DNA of 64,000 nt from Caryophanales bacterium (GTDB lineage Bacteria; Bacillota; Bacilli; Exiguobacteriales; Exiguobacteriaceae): assembly GCA_902363455.1 (NCBI GenBank), contig CABJAC010000001.1, positions 434,001 to 498,000 of the forward strand, read 5' to 3'. Below are positions 46,594 to 55,846 of the stretch, piece by piece; the stretch's first letter is position 1; each line of letters starts with the position of its first letter. Position numbers and translations under genes: made by a program. A model generated the notes under the pieces. The model saw only the letters and a program-made list of their open reading frames with translations, searched no databases and was not told the origin of the DNA.

Positions 46594-46630
46594 AAAACAG
46601 CCAACTCCTTTGGGAGCTGGCTGTTTTTTT
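46594..46630. terminator. Bidirectional terminator between the stress gene and the DUF3055 gene
   Basis: AAAACAGCCAACTCC pairs with GGAGCTGGCTGTTTT around a TTTG loop; T run on the plus side, A run on the other. Confidence 0.85.
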
Positions 46631-46904
46631 ATAGTCCGATGTAGTCGCGCAGGTAGCCCTCGAGCTCGTCTGCCGCCTCATCTTCTAAATCAAAGGCATG
46701 AGCGATGTAGCCCGGCTCGTCAAAGTCGTCCGGACCGATGATCGCAAACCGGTTCGACAACAGGTTCAGCACCAAAATCTTGCCGAAGAAGTGCTCGGAG
46801 TGGGTGATGGCCAAATCGAAGCGGCTCATCTCGCCAATCCAACAAACGAACCGGGTTTTGGTTTGTTCGACTTCATCATATAAAAAATCACGTTCTTGCA
46901 TCAT
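46629..46904 (-). CDS. DUF3055 family protein
   Basis: A 91-residue acidic cytosolic protein. TKTRFVCWIGEMSRFDLAITHSEHFFGKILVL and RFAIIGPDDFDEPGYIAHAF (each cited only in part) are characteristic of the DUF3055 family found in Bacillaceae. Function unknown. GAGGGA lies before the start; a second ATG follows directly. It lies 36 bp downstream of glpX on the same strand and may be co-transcribed with it. Confidence 0.8.
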   Translation of the reverse strand: MMQERDFLYDEVEQTKTRFVCWIGEMSRFDLAITHSEHFFGKILVLNLLSNRFAIIGPDDFDEPGYIAHAFDLEDEAADELEGYLRDYIGL

Positions 46905-46940
46905 CTGTCAGTTCCCTCATTTCCTTCATCTCTGCTTAGA

Positions 46941-47921
46941 TTAAAGGGTTTGGGGAACTTTTTGCAAGTACGGTTTACGCGAAAGGCTATGTTCTGCGAT
47001 GACCTTTCGGATCGTCCGTGTTTTTGAACGCATCACAAGTGACGTCGTTTCGACGATATCGTCCGTCAAGAAGCGGACGCCGTCGAGCATCTCCCCTGTC
47101 GTCACGCCGGTTGCAGCAAAGATGCAGTCATCACTCTTGATCAGATCGTCGAGCGTCAACAATTGCAGCGGATCGGCAAGTCCCATTCGGATGACACGCG
47201 CCGTTTCTTCTTCATTCATCGGATGCAGACGGGCCTGCATGTCGCCGCCCATTGCCTTGACGGCAGCTGCTGTGATGACGCCTTCCGGTGCGCCACCCGT
47301 TCCGATGAAGATGTCGATTCCGGTTGAAGGAGAGAGCGGGGCGATTCCTGCCGAAACGTCTCCATCCTCAAAGAGACGGACACGAGCGCCGACACGCATC
47401 GCTGCTTCCCGGAAATGATCATGACGCGGACGATCCTGCATGATGACGGTGACGTCTTCGATTCGTTTTTGATTCAGTTCCGCTGCTTTTTGAATGATGA
47501 CTTCGAGTGGATCGTCGAGTGAGACATGTCCTTTTAAGTTCGGTCCGACGGTCAGTTTATCCATGTACATATCTGGTGCGTGGAGCAGGGCACCTTCATC
47601 CGCGACCGCAATGACGACCATGGCGTTACCGAGACCTTTGGCGACGATGTTCGTCCCTTCAAGCGGATCGACGGCGATATCGACGACCGGTCCGTTGGCA
47701 GTTCCGACTTTTTCACCGATGAATAACATCGGTGCTTCGTCGAGTTCCCCTTCGCCAATGACGACGGTTCCCGCCATGTTGACGGTATTTAAGACTTCGC
47801 GCATGGCAGTCGTTGCCGCATCATCGGCTTCGTTCTTTTTCCCACGACCAATCCACTTGGCGGATGCTAGTGCTGCTGCTTCTGTTGCTCGGACGATTTC
47901 TAATGCTAATTCCCGTTCCAT
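46941..47921 (-). CDS. glpX: Fructose-1,6-bisphosphatase class II
   Basis: A 326-residue lithium-sensitive-phosphatase-fold enzyme of gluconeogenesis. Motifs: NEADDAATTAMR, VIGEGELDEAPML (metal-binding), AVDPLEGTNIVAKG and GTGGAPEGVITAAAVKAMGGD. It hydrolyses fructose 1,6-bisphosphate and could also act on sedoheptulose 1,7-bisphosphate, which would link it to the RuMP cycle begun by HxlAB; that link is inference. GGAGG lies 10 bp before the ATG. Confidence 0.95.
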   Translation of the reverse strand: MERELALEIVRATEAAALASAKWIGRGKKNEADDAATTAMREVLNTVNMAGTVVIGEGELDEAPMLFIGEKVGTANGPVVDIAVDPLEGTNIVAKGLGNAMVVIAVADEGALLHAPDMYMDKLTVGPNLKGHVSLDDPLEVIIQKAAELNQKRIEDVTVIMQDRPRHDHFREAAMRVGARVRLFEDGDVSAGIAPLSPSTGIDIFIGTGGAPEGVITAAAVKAMGGDMQARLHPMNEEETARVIRMGLADPLQLLTLDDLIKSDDCIFAATGVTTGEMLDGVRFLTDDIVETTSLVMRSKTRTIRKVIAEHSLSRKPYLQKVPQTL

Positions 47922-48075
47922 CTATGAATAACCTCCAAGTCACCTAATGTGACATACTATTTTCGTAAAAATCTAAATTGAGGATAACACATTGAGGAAT
48001 GTGATGCAAACAGCCTTTCTGCTTTTCATGTCCCGCGGATAGAGCTAAAATGAAGGATGTGAGGGGGAATGCTGG

Positions 48076-48519
48076 ATGTATTTCGTAAATCGTGAAAAAA
48101 TTGAACAAACGGTGGTTTGTTTTGAAACCGCGCTGCGTCAAAGCAAGGAATTAACAGGGGATGCGTTGACGGTTTCACTGGCGTGGGAACGGATCGGATT
48201 TTTGGTGATCGAAAGTATCATCGATGTGGGGAATAGTATGATTGATGGTTTCATCATGCGTGATCCGGGAAGTTATGAAGATATCGTCATGATTTTAGAA
48301 GATGAACGGGTCGTGGATGCGCCGCTGGCGACGAGTCTGAAACGGATCGTCGCCCTGCGGACACGGATTGTCCGTGAATTTACGACATCGAGCACAGCAG
48401 AGATCCGGGATGTTCTTTTGGAAGAAGAAACGCAGTTGCGTCGTTTTCCGGAAGCCGTCCGACACTATTTAGAAACAGAACTCGGACCGGTCTCTGCATT
48501 TTTACCAAATGAGGAGTGA
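48076..48519 (+). CDS. yutE: HepT-like (DUF86) protein YutE
   Basis: A 147-residue helical protein of the DUF86/HepT fold, seen in ERIGFLVIESIIDVGNSMIDGF. Typical HepT toxins have an R-x4-6-H motif; here the matching site reads LRTRIVREF without the His, and no MntA-like nucleotidyltransferase partner gene is adjacent. Thus it is the conserved chromosomal YutE, probably not a toxin. It precedes yutF by 6 bp. Confidence 0.87.
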   Translation: MYFVNREKIEQTVVCFETALRQSKELTGDALTVSLAWERIGFLVIESIIDVGNSMIDGFIMRDPGSYEDIVMILEDERVVDAPLATSLKRIVALRTRIVREFTTSSTAEIRDVLLEEETQLRRFPEAVRHYLETELGPVSAFLPNEE

Positions 48520-48525
48520 GCCAGG

Positions 48526-49290
48526 ATGAAAGCAAAAGGATATTTGTTTGATTTGGATGGAACGATGTATAACGGGACAGAACCTGTCAAAGAAGCGGTT
48601 GATTTCGTAAACCGTCTGCAAGAGCAAGGAGTGCCATATCTGTTCGTTACGAACAATGCCTCGATGACGGCGGAAGCGGTCGCTGAAAAATTACGTGGCA
48701 TGGGTGTCCATTCGAACGCGGAGCACGTCTTGACGAGTGCGATGGCGACAGGTCGCTACATCGCAGAACTCGATCCGGGTGCGAAGGTCTATGCGATTGG
48801 AGAAGGTGGATTGATTGATTCCCTCGAGCGTCAAGGCCTACAGGTCGTCGCAGACGAGCATGCCGATTATGTCGTCATCGGTCTCGACCGTCAAATCACG
48901 TATGAGAAATTAGCGATCGGAGCACTGGCAATTCGTGCAGGAGCCCGCTTCATCTCGACGAACGGAGATATCGCGATTCCGACCGAGCGTGGCTTTTTAC
49001 CGGGGAATGGTGCGTTGACGTCCGTCTTACGGGTAACGACGGAAAAAGAACCGTTTTATATCGGGAAACCGGAACCGGTGATGATTAATATCGCAGCTGA
49101 GATGATTGGTCTCGCGAAAGAAGACCTCATCATGATTGGTGATAACTACCATACGGACATTCTGTTCGGCATCAATGGTGGTATCCGGACGATGCATGTC
49201 AACTCCGGTGTCCATACGCCGGTCTTCATTCAAGGGCAGGATGCTCAACCGACGTATATGGTCGATACATTGGCGGAATGGATCTTGTGA
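48526..49290 (+). CDS. yutF: HAD-family sugar phosphatase (NagD/YutF-like)
   Basis: A 254-residue haloacid-dehalogenase phosphatase with C2 cap. Motif I FDLDGTMYNG (Asp9, Asp11), motif II VTNNAS, motif III Lys in YIGKPEPVM and motif IV MIGDNYHTDILFG are intact. Related to NagD and p-nitrophenyl phosphatases; acts on small phosphate esters in the cytoplasm. Downstream of yutE in a likely two-gene unit. Confidence 0.92.
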   Translation: MKAKGYLFDLDGTMYNGTEPVKEAVDFVNRLQEQGVPYLFVTNNASMTAEAVAEKLRGMGVHSNAEHVLTSAMATGRYIAELDPGAKVYAIGEGGLIDSLERQGLQVVADEHADYVVIGLDRQITYEKLAIGALAIRAGARFISTNGDIAIPTERGFLPGNGALTSVLRVTTEKEPFYIGKPEPVMINIAAEMIGLAKEDLIMIGDNYHTDILFGINGGIRTMHVNSGVHTPVFIQGQDAQPTYMVDTLAEWIL

Positions 49291-49293
49291 ACA

Positions 49294-49330
49294 AAAAAAT
49301 CCCCATTGACAGATGTCAGTGGGGATTTTA
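49294..49330. terminator. Bidirectional terminator between yutF and the Nfu gene
   Basis: AAAATCCCCATTGAC pairs with GTCAGTGGGGATTTT around an AGAT loop. Confidence 0.85.
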
Positions 49331-49335
49331 CCGAT

Positions 49336-49563
49336 TTAGAAGACTTGTTCGACTTCAACGACGCCGGCTACTTCTTCAAGCAGGGCACGTTCGATACCAG
49401 CCTTCAGTGTGATTGTTGAACTTGGGCAGCTGCCGCAAGCTCCCATCAAACGGAGTTTGACGATACCGTCTTCTACATCTACGAGTTCAACGTCTCCTCC
49501 GTCACGAAGAAGGAACGGACGCAATTTTTCGAGTACTTCGTTTACTTGATCAAACATTTCCAT
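49336..49563 (-). CDS. Nfu-type Fe-S carrier (YutI)
   Basis: A 75-residue NifU C-terminal-domain protein. The cluster-binding CxxC is in [14 protein letters not shown]. It carries Fe-S clusters from SufBCD to target proteins such as LipA or aconitase. The start at 49563 is chosen behind AAAGGATG; an upstream in-frame ATG overlaps that binding site. Confidence 0.92.
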   Translation of the reverse strand: MEMFDQVNEVLEKLRPFLLRDGGDVELVDVEDGIVKLRLMGACGSCPSSTITLKAGIERALLEEVAGVVEVEQVF

Positions 49564-49674
49564 GCGTAAACACATCCTTTCTTATAGCATCATTGTAACA
49601 GGGTTGAAAAATGTTCTCAATCTGGAAAACTTGTATACTAAAAAAGAAGTGCAACAGGAAGAGGGGGACAAGTG

Positions 49675-49980
49675 ATGGAAATCAAAGTATATGGCGCCGC
49701 ACAGACGTGTCCGAGCTGCGTCGGGGCACCAAGTTCGGAAGAGACCTACAGTTGGCTGCAGGCCGTTCTCGGACGGAAATATGAGACTTCGTTGACGTTT
49801 GAATATGTCGATTTCGAAACCGCGCCAGTTGAAGACGACTGGATTCTGGCTTTAAAAGACGATGTCTATTTTTATCCGCTCGTCCTGCTTGACGGTGAGA
49901 TGATCGACGAAGGGTACGTCCAATTGAAAAAAATCACCCAAGCAATCGATACGAGACTTGAAAAAACGGCCCCGGAATGA
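49675..49980 (+). CDS. yuzD: YuzD family protein (DUF1462)
   Basis: A 101-residue thioredoxin-like protein with the cysteine pair CPSC (VYGAAQTCPSCVGAPSS), followed by SEETYSWLQAVLGRKY and FYPLVLLDGEMI. Family of unknown function; the fold suggests a redox or disulfide role. It is convergent with yutJ, with 14 bp between. ATG 49675 follows GAGGGGGA. Confidence 0.88.
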   Translation: MEIKVYGAAQTCPSCVGAPSSEETYSWLQAVLGRKYETSLTFEYVDFETAPVEDDWILALKDDVYFYPLVLLDGEMIDEGYVQLKKITQAIDTRLEKTAPE

Positions 49981-49994
49981 CCGGCGCCGTTTTC

Positions 49995-51047
49995 TTATTT
50001 GATTTTTTTGTGTTTCCAGAGCACGCCTGACTTCAACAGGCGTGGGACTTTTCCGGTCAGCGCCTGTTTCCCCATGACGATTCCGAATCCGTCTGATTTC
50101 CCGAGTGATCCGAGCATCCCGCGTAACTTGATTTCCGGCAGTTTCGGTAACTTCTTGCCGGCCCATTTCGCCTGCAGGACATCGACGACTTGATCGGCTT
50201 GGTGTTCCGCGAGCTGACCGCTTGGAGCATACGGCAAACTGGCACAGTCCCCGATGACGAAGACATTTTCATGTTCCGGCACATGGTGGTGTTCCGTCAG
50301 CTTGATCCGTCCACCGCTGTCTGCTTCAAACCCAAGATCGCGCACGACTTTGACCGGTTGCGTGCCGGCCGTCCAAATCGTCAAGTTCGACGGATAGGCG
50401 TCATCCCCGTTTTGGACGTCATCCGCCGTGACGAACGTGACGTTGGAATTGTTGATGACTTCGACGTCGTGCTCTTCGAACCATTCCTGGACGTACGTCG
50501 ATACTTTATCCGAGAGGAAGGACAAGACGGACGGACCGCGGTCGAATAACCGGATTTTTAAATCTTTCCGGCTTTCATGCAGTTCACTGGCCAGTTCGAC
50601 ACCGGAGAGACCGGCTCCGACGATCGAAACGATGGCCCCCGGAGAAAGTCCGCAGATCGCCTGTTGTGTTTTCCGTGATTCCTCAAGTGTCTGGATGCTG
50701 TACGTAAACTCTTGTGCGCCCGGTATGTTATGGTATTTGTCTTCACACCCTAAAGCGATGACTAAATCATCATAAAAAAGTTCCGTACCGTCTTGCAGAT
50801 GGACGGAGTTCGTCTCGGGTGAAATCTGGACGACGTGACCATATTTATATGTGAGGTGTTCTCCTTCCGGAAATGCGATTCGGACATCCCGATCCGACAA
50901 TGTTCCGGCAGCCAGTGCGTAATATTCTGTTTTTAAGGCATGATACGGTAAACGATCGACGAGTGTCACAGCGACCTCTTCATCCTTGAATCGTTCACAA
51001 ATCCGCATCCCACCGTATCCACCACCTAAAACAACCAGTTGCTTCAT
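49995..51047 (-). CDS. yutJ: NADH dehydrogenase-like flavoprotein YutJ
   Basis: A 350-residue two-dinucleotide-binding-domain flavoprotein of the NDH-2 family. FAD site VVLGGGYGGMRIC at the N-terminus, NAD site SIVGAGLSGVELASEL (about 139-154) and VFVIGDCASLPYAPSGQLAEHQ near the C-terminus. It is shorter than Ndh (403 residues, encoded at 56090) and ends in a basic tail that may touch the membrane. In B. subtilis it is a neighbour of yuzD and yuzB too. Electron acceptor unknown. Confidence 0.9.
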   Translation of the reverse strand: MKQLVVLGGGYGGMRICERFKDEEVAVTLVDRLPYHALKTEYYALAAGTLSDRDVRIAFPEGEHLTYKYGHVVQISPETNSVHLQDGTELFYDDLVIALGCEDKYHNIPGAQEFTYSIQTLEESRKTQQAICGLSPGAIVSIVGAGLSGVELASELHESRKDLKIRLFDRGPSVLSFLSDKVSTYVQEWFEEHDVEVINNSNVTFVTADDVQNGDDAYPSNLTIWTAGTQPVKVVRDLGFEADSGGRIKLTEHHHVPEHENVFVIGDCASLPYAPSGQLAEHQADQVVDVLQAKWAGKKLPKLPEIKLRGMLGSLGKSDGFGIVMGKQALTGKVPRLLKSGVLWKHKKIK

Positions 51048-51139
51048 AACTTAAAATCCCCCTTAGTTCCCCTAAATCAGTCTGACCTTGTATAATACGA
51101 CATGAGGAAAGATAATTCCTGCTTGAAGGAGGAAAAAAA

Positions 51140-51373
51140 GTGAATCCGATTATTGAATTTTGTATCAGTAACTTAGCGACAGGGACCCAGGTCGTCATGC
51201 AACAACTCGAACGGGACCCGAATGTCGATGTCGTCGAATATGGTTGCCTCGGATATTGCGGGATCTGCTCACTCGATCATTTTTGTCTGGTCGATGGCGA
51301 AACCGTTGTCGGAGAGACACCGGAAGAACTGCTTGAAAAAATTTATCAGAAAATCGAAGAAAACGAGCTCTAA
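51140..51373 (+). CDS. yuzB: YuzB family protein (DUF1450)
   Basis: A 77-residue small protein with conserved cysteines in EFCISN and EYGCLGYCGICSLDHFCLVDG. The CxxxCxxC spacing suggests metal or Fe-S binding. Function unknown. It is divergent from yutJ and convergent with ribU. GGAGG precedes the GTG start. Confidence 0.9.
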   Translation: MNPIIEFCISNLATGTQVVMQQLERDPNVDVVEYGCLGYCGICSLDHFCLVDGETVVGETPEELLEKIYQKIEENEL

Positions 51374-51407
51374 AAAAATCCCCGTGTCTCAGATGAGACC
51401 GGGGATT
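51372..51407. terminator. Bidirectional terminator between yuzB and ribU
   Basis: AATCCCCG/CGGGGATT with an inner TGTCTCA/TGAGACC helix; the longer T run is on the minus strand, serving ribU. Confidence 0.75.
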
Positions 51408-51436
51408 TGTGTCTGTCAGCGGGCGCGGCTTCGGAC

Positions 51437-52003
51437 TTAGAAGGACTGTTGGCGACGCATCATCCATGGTTTGAGTTTCAAGAACAGCGGAATAAAGAGT
51501 GCTGAGATGAACATCGCCTTGATGATGTTAAACGGCAGGATACCGGCCGTGATTGTCGTCCATTTGACGGCTGGATCCAACATGTAATCCATTCCGAAGA
51601 ACCAAGCATACGCTGGAAGAATTAAGATATAATTGAGGATTGCAAGACCAAGTGCCATCGTGATCGTACCTGCGACGAGCCCGGTTGCAAGACCTTTGGT
51701 AGATTTCTTTTTATGGTAGAACCAACTGACCGGAAGAATGAAGGCGATACCGGCAGCAAAGTTTGCAAGCTCTCCGACCGGAACACCGCTTCCGCGGAAG
51801 ATGTAGTACAGGACGTTTTTGAGTGCTTCGACGATGACACCTGCAATCGGTGAGAACATGATGGCAGCGATCAAAGCGGGAACGTCACTGAAGTCGATCT
51901 TCAGATAGTTCGGTAAAAACGGCAGTGGAAAGTTGAGTAACATGAGAACAAACGAAATTGAACCTAACATGGATAACGTGACCATCTTTTGTGTGCGTTT
52001 CAT
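51437..52003 (-). CDS. ribU: Riboflavin ECF transporter substrate-binding subunit RibU
   Basis: A 188-residue membrane protein with six predicted helices, the S component that captures riboflavin and works with the shared EcfAA'T module (not in the window). Conserved features: LGSISFVLMLLNFPLPF, YLKIDFSDVPALIAAIMF, AGVIVEALKNVLYYIFRG and NYILILPAYAWFFGMD. The start at 52003 follows AAGGAGA; the frame is open upstream only through the riboswitch leader. Controlled by the FMN riboswitch. Confidence 0.94.
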   Translation of the reverse strand: MKRTQKMVTLSMLGSISFVLMLLNFPLPFLPNYLKIDFSDVPALIAAIMFSPIAGVIVEALKNVLYYIFRGSGVPVGELANFAAGIAFILPVSWFYHKKKSTKGLATGLVAGTITMALGLAILNYILILPAYAWFFGMDYMLDPAVKWTTITAGILPFNIIKAMFISALFIPLFLKLKPWMMRRQQSF

Positions 52004-52062
52004 ACGAGTATAATCTCCTTTTGCTCGTTCCTCTCGATGAAGTATTGGCATGGCTGCGTCCA

Positions 52063-52301
52063 AAATAAACCCCCATCGAAAAGTGTTCGATAGGGGAGAA
52101 GTCCGCAGTAAACTAAGCCTGAACGATTTTTGCAAAAATCGGTTCAAGAAATAGAAACATGCCGCCATCTTCTCCCATCCAGACTATACTGTCGGCTCCT
52201 GAGTCACACAGAATCAGCAAATAGCGCCCTATTCGCTCGCGGGCTTCAGACGAATCGTCTGTTTACCGCCGGTCGGGAATTTCACCCTGCCCTGAAGATG
52301 G
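52063..52301 (-). promoter_or_regulatory. FMN riboswitch (RFN element) with terminator
   Basis: Read on the minus strand, the aptamer spans 52301-52166: CTTCAGGGCAGGGTGAAATT, CCCGACCGGCGGT, GCCCGCGAGCG, GGAGCCGACAGTATAGTC and GGATGGGAGAAG are RFN consensus blocks. A terminator follows at about 52099-52063 (CCCCTATCGAA/TTCGATGGGG then a T-rich run). FMN binding should stop transcription of ribU. Another hairpin (GATTTTTGCAAAAATC, about 52126-52141) lies between them. Nothing else was recognised in 52302-52420. Confidence 0.95.
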
Positions 52302-52420
52302 AACGATTTAATTTTTTTTGATACAACTCCTTTATACAACGAATTCAAGATAGTTTCAAGCAACTAGGTTTCGATTCCCTCTGAAATTGCGTATACTGAT
52401 AAAAAAGGGAAGGTGATGAC

Positions 52421-52771
52421 ATGATTCATTTAACAGAAGCGGCCGCACTCCAAGTCAAAGAGATGATGTTGCAGGCGCCGAACGATGAACAGAATCTGCG
52501 GATGCTCGTTCAAGGTGGCGGATGCAGTGGTCTCTCCTACGGTATGGGCTTTGACAGCCAAAAGGAGACTGACTTAACCTTTGAGCAACATGGGGTGAAC
52601 GTTATCGTCGATCAAAAAGATTATCCGGTCGTCAAAGGACTGGAAGTAGATTATAAACAATCGATGCTCGGCGGTGGATTCACGATCACGAATCCGAACG
52701 CCATTGCGACATGTGGATGCGGGACGTCGTTCCGGACCGCAACAAATGCCGGTACACCCGGCGGATGTTAA
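52421..52771 (+). CDS. IscA/HesB-family Fe-S protein (YutM-like)
   Basis: A 116-residue A-type Fe-S carrier. The three conserved cysteines are in GGGCSGLSYGMGF and in CGCGTSFRT; the C-terminus NAGTPGGC has one more Cys. Such proteins pass clusters from the SUF scaffold to apoproteins, and the suf operon at 36432 has no sufA. GAAGGTG precedes the ATG. Confidence 0.92.
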   Translation: MIHLTEAAALQVKEMMLQAPNDEQNLRMLVQGGGCSGLSYGMGFDSQKETDLTFEQHGVNVIVDQKDYPVVKGLEVDYKQSMLGGGFTITNPNAIATCGCGTSFRTATNAGTPGGC

Positions 52772-52784
52772 TCTAATCCGTTTC

Positions 52785-52814
52785 ACCGCAGACGATGCCG
52801 TCTGCGGTTTTTTT
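52785..52814 (+). terminator. Terminator after the IscA-type gene
   Basis: ACCGCAGACG pairs perfectly with CGTCTGCGGT around ATGC, followed by seven T. Confidence 0.9.
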
Positions 52815-52904
52815 GTTTTCAAAGCGAGAGGAACAGGACTTCACGGTGTAGATGGAGAAGGACTAACAAGAACGTTAGAACGCCATGACGAGGGAGGACT
52901 ATCG

Positions 52905-53771
52905 ATGCGAAAAGTACTGATTTTTGGTGGAACACGTTACTTTGGTCGACGATTGGCACTACGGCTTGCGGAATCGGGGGATGATGTGACGATTGTCACG
53001 CGCGGCGAGCATACACCGCCGGTCGCGAAAGGCTTGACATTTTTTAAAGGGGACCGGACGTCAAGCAGTACGATGAAGGATCTTGGAAGTCAGAACTGGG
53101 ACATCATCTATGACAATATCTGCTTTAATCCGTATCAGGCGAAGCTTGCGGTGGATGCTTTTGAAGGGAAAGTCGGACGCTATATCCTAACGTCGACGAT
53201 GTCCGTTTATGAGCAGGGCGGAACGAGCATCTCAGAGCGGACCTACAATCCGTTTCCCGGGAAATATGACTTGGAAAAAGAACATGATTACGGGGAAGGA
53301 AAACGTCAGGCCGAAAGTTACTTTTTCCAACGAGCGACTTTCCCGGTCATCGCCGTTCGCTTCCCTGTCGTCTTAGGGCCGGACGATTATACGGAACGAC
53401 TGGTGTTCCATATTAAACGGGCCTTGGCGGATCAACCGATTGTTGCTGAAAATTTATATGCGAAGATGGGCTATATCTCGAGTTACGAAGCGGCAGCTTT
53501 CCTCGAATGGTGCGGACGCTCGACGATGACCGGACCGATCAATGCAGCGAGTGACGGCGTGTTATCGATTCAGGACTTAATGGATAAAATTGATCGCGTG
53601 GCGAAGACGACATCCCGGTTTGAAACGACGGGAGACGACCCGTCTCCACTGGCACCGGATCACGATTTTTATATGGATACGACAGCCGCAAAACAAGCGG
53701 GGTATTTATTCCAACATGTCGACGACTGGCTCGATCGACTCATTGAAGAGGAGGTTCGCAATCACAAATGA
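52905..53771 (+). CDS. NAD-dependent epimerase/dehydratase family protein
   Basis: A 288-residue extended short-chain dehydrogenase. The nucleotide-binding start is VLIFGGTRYFGRRLALRL; the STMSVYEQG region holds the Ser and Tyr of the active site, though the usual YxxxK is modified (DYGEGKRQAE). The family is related to chloroplast stem-loop-binding-like reductases often annotated as UDP-sugar epimerases; the substrate is unknown. ATG 52905 follows GGGAGGA; the long upstream frame overlaps the preceding gene and is discarded. It overlaps the next gene by 4 bp. Confidence 0.87.
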   Translation: MRKVLIFGGTRYFGRRLALRLAESGDDVTIVTRGEHTPPVAKGLTFFKGDRTSSSTMKDLGSQNWDIIYDNICFNPYQAKLAVDAFEGKVGRYILTSTMSVYEQGGTSISERTYNPFPGKYDLEKEHDYGEGKRQAESYFFQRATFPVIAVRFPVVLGPDDYTERLVFHIKRALADQPIVAENLYAKMGYISSYEAAAFLEWCGRSTMTGPINAASDGVLSIQDLMDKIDRVAKTTSRFETTGDDPSPLAPDHDFYMDTTAAKQAGYLFQHVDDWLDRLIEEEVRNHK

Positions 53772-54277
53772 TGCAATTGATGAAACCAACGGTCGCATGG
53801 GAAAAAGAATATCGTGCCTTTTTAGAAGACTGGCGAGAATCGGGAGAAACGATCGTACCGGAAGTTGTCGGAGATACGTATGAACCGCTCGCAGCCTATT
53901 TCTCTGAGCAAGAAGCGGAGGAATCGGAAGTGAGCCCGGGACGTGTTACGCATTCAACGTACTGGATGGTCGACGGACAACGGATCGTCGGTGCGTTGAA
54001 CTTCCGACATGACTTGACGGAGGATTTGAAGTTGTACGGCGGGCATATCGGATACGGCATCCGACCGTCCGAGCGCAAGAAAGGGTATGCGACGACAGGT
54101 CTTCGGCTTGCACTCGAGGAAGCACGACAGCGGGGACTCGATCAAGTATTGCTGACGTGTGGTGTCGACAATCTCGCATCGCGCCGCGTCATCGTAGCGA
54201 ACGGTGGTCAGGAAATCGACCCGACTGTTCGCAATGGACGCGAGACACGTCGCTTCATCATTCCGTTGGGAGAATGA
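53768..54277 (+). CDS. GNAT family N-acetyltransferase
   Basis: A 169-residue acetyltransferase of the COG3981 type. The acetyl-CoA loop reads IGYGIRPSERKKGYATTGL (about 98-116), and LTCGVDNLASRRVIVANGG is motif B. It is encoded in a probable three-gene operon with the epimerase and the next acetyltransferase, each overlapping by 4 bp. Substrate unknown. The start ATG has GAGGAGG about 13 bp upstream, a rather long spacing. Confidence 0.88.
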   Translation: MMQLMKPTVAWEKEYRAFLEDWRESGETIVPEVVGDTYEPLAAYFSEQEAEESEVSPGRVTHSTYWMVDGQRIVGALNFRHDLTEDLKLYGGHIGYGIRPSERKKGYATTGLRLALEEARQRGLDQVLLTCGVDNLASRRVIVANGGQEIDPTVRNGRETRRFIIPLGE

Positions 54278-54771
54278 GCACCGTGAACATTCGATTAGCC
54301 GTTCCGGAAGACGCCGACCGCATTGCGCAAGTGCATATCGCCTCTTGGCGGGAAACGTATCACGACATCATTCCGACAAGGTACTTGGAGCACTTGTCGC
54401 ACGACAAGCGGGAACAGGGCTGGCGGAAAAGTCTGACGGAAGGTCCGGTCTTCGTTGCGCTTGATCAGACAAACGAAGTCATCGGATTTGCGAACGGTGG
54501 ACCAAGCAGGGGGAGCAAAGGGACGGAAGGAGAGTTGTACGCGCTCTATCTTTTAAAGACCTATCAAGGACAAGGAACAGGGAAGCGATTGTTTGACCAC
54601 GTCCTAGCAGACCTGCGGCAGCAAGGCTTCTCGTCTTGCGTCGTCCACGTGTTGGCGGATAATCCGTCCCGTTTCTTTTATGAACGCTTCGGCGGACGTC
54701 TCGTTTTTGAACAACGGATCGAGCGGGGTGGAAAGCAACTGATGGAGTACACGTATCGAATTATGCTCTGA
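54274..54771 (+). CDS. GNAT family N-acetyltransferase
   Basis: A 165-residue acetyltransferase. Typical N-terminus IRLAVPEDADRIAQVHIASW, acetyl-CoA loop LYLLKTYQGQGTGKRLFDHV, and ADNPSRFFYERFGGRLV as motif B. The ATG at 54274 overlaps the upstream stop; GTG 54283 is an alternative. Third gene of the putative operon; the substrate cannot be inferred. Confidence 0.88.
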   Translation: MSTVNIRLAVPEDADRIAQVHIASWRETYHDIIPTRYLEHLSHDKREQGWRKSLTEGPVFVALDQTNEVIGFANGGPSRGSKGTEGELYALYLLKTYQGQGTGKRLFDHVLADLRQQGFSSCVVHVLADNPSRFFYERFGGRLVFEQRIERGGKQLMEYTYRIML

Positions 54772-54793
54772 CCATCATCCAATCTATAAGCCC

Positions 54794-54840
54794 AAAAAAG
54801 CAGCGTCACTTCGATCTGGAAATCGAGGTGACGCTGCTGT
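54794..54840 (-). terminator. Terminator of yumC
   Basis: AGCAGCGTCAC pairs with GTGACGCTGCT with an inner TCGAT/ATCGA helix; the T run is on the minus strand. Confidence 0.85.
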
Positions 54841-54850
54841 TGGGTCATAC

Positions 54851-55846
54851 TTAATGGTTTTTGACTTTTTCAAAAAGACTTGTGGAGTGTTGCGGATGAC
54901 GGGCTGATGGGTCAACAAGCAACTTCGCTTGGTTGACGGCAATCGGAGCTTCTCCGAAACCGGTCGCAATCAATTTGACACGACCGTCGTAAGTCGCGAT
55001 ATCCCCGCAAGCAAAGACGCCGGGAATCGCTGTTTCCATCTTCGAGTTAACGCGGATCGAATTACGTTCAAACTCGACTTCCCACTCCTTGAGTGGTCCG
55101 AGCGAGGAAACGAAACCGAAGTTACAGACGACATCATCTGCGCCGACGACGATGACTTCATCCGTTTCGGCATGTTTAAACGTCAGCGTCTCGATGCTGT
55201 CATCCCCCGTGACCGATTCGAGCGTATACGGTGTCATGACATTGACGGACGAGTTATGCAACAATTCGACCGTATGTTCATGAGCCCGGAATTTATCACG
55301 ACGGTGGACGAGCGTGACGGATTTGGCGATCGGCTCAAGCATCAAGGACCAGTCGACGGCGGAATCGCCGCCGCCGAGTAAGACGACTTGACGGTCTTTG
55401 AAGCGGTCCATCTCGTTGACGAAGTAATGCAGGTTGCTGGTCTCAAACCGTTCTGCATCGGCAACGCCGAGCGGGCGGGCAGCAAACGAGCCGTTTCCGG
55501 CCGTCAGAATAACGGTTTTCGTGTAATGTTCTCCCTTATTCGTCACGAGGCGGATCAGTCCGTCATCGAGACGTTCGTAGGCAAGCACGGTCTCGCCGAG
55601 GACATAGGTCGGATCAAATTCGTTTGCCTGTTCGAGCAGACGATCGACTAAATCCTGTGCTTTGACTTTCGGGAAGCCGGCAATATCGTATATATTTTTT
55701 TCAGGATAAAGCGTCGCCAGTTGTCCACCGAGTTGTGGCAGACTTTCGATGACTTTCGTCTTCATCTGACGCATGCCTGAGTAAAAAGCGGTGAACAGTC
55801 CGACTGGACCACCGCCGATAATCGTTACATCATATGGTTGGTGCAT
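54851..55846 (-). CDS. yumC: Ferredoxin/flavodoxin-NADP+ reductase, thioredoxin-reductase-like (YumC)
   Basis: A 331-residue flavoprotein of the type 2 ferredoxin-NADP reductases. FAD motif [41 protein letters not shown] motif [17 protein letters not shown], and [25 protein letters not shown] at the C-terminal FAD site (quoted in part). The CxxC redox pair of thioredoxin reductase is absent, as expected. It reduces ferredoxin or flavodoxin with NADPH. Divergent from ndh. Confidence 0.94.
   Translation of the reverse strand: MHQPYDVTIIGGGPVGLFTAFYSGMRQMKTKVIESLPQLGGQLATLYPEKNIYDIAGFPKVKAQDLVDRLLEQANEFDPTYVLGETVLAYERLDDGLIRLVTNKGEHYTKTVILTAGNGSFAARPLGVADAERFETSNLHYFVNEMDRFKDRQVVLLGGGDSAVDWSLMLEPIAKSVTLVHRRDKFRAHEHTVELLHNSSVNVMTPYTLESVTGDDSIETLTFKHAETDEVIVVGADDVVCNFGFVSSLGPLKEWEVEFERNSIRVNSKMETAIPGVFACGDIATYDGRVKLIATGFGEAPIAVNQAKLLVDPSARHPQHSTSLFEKVKNH

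Noticed and set aside
48076..48519. HepT toxin of a HepT/MntA system
   Set aside because: The R-x4-6-H motif lacks its His and no nucleotidyltransferase antitoxin gene is adjacent; this is the conserved YutE.
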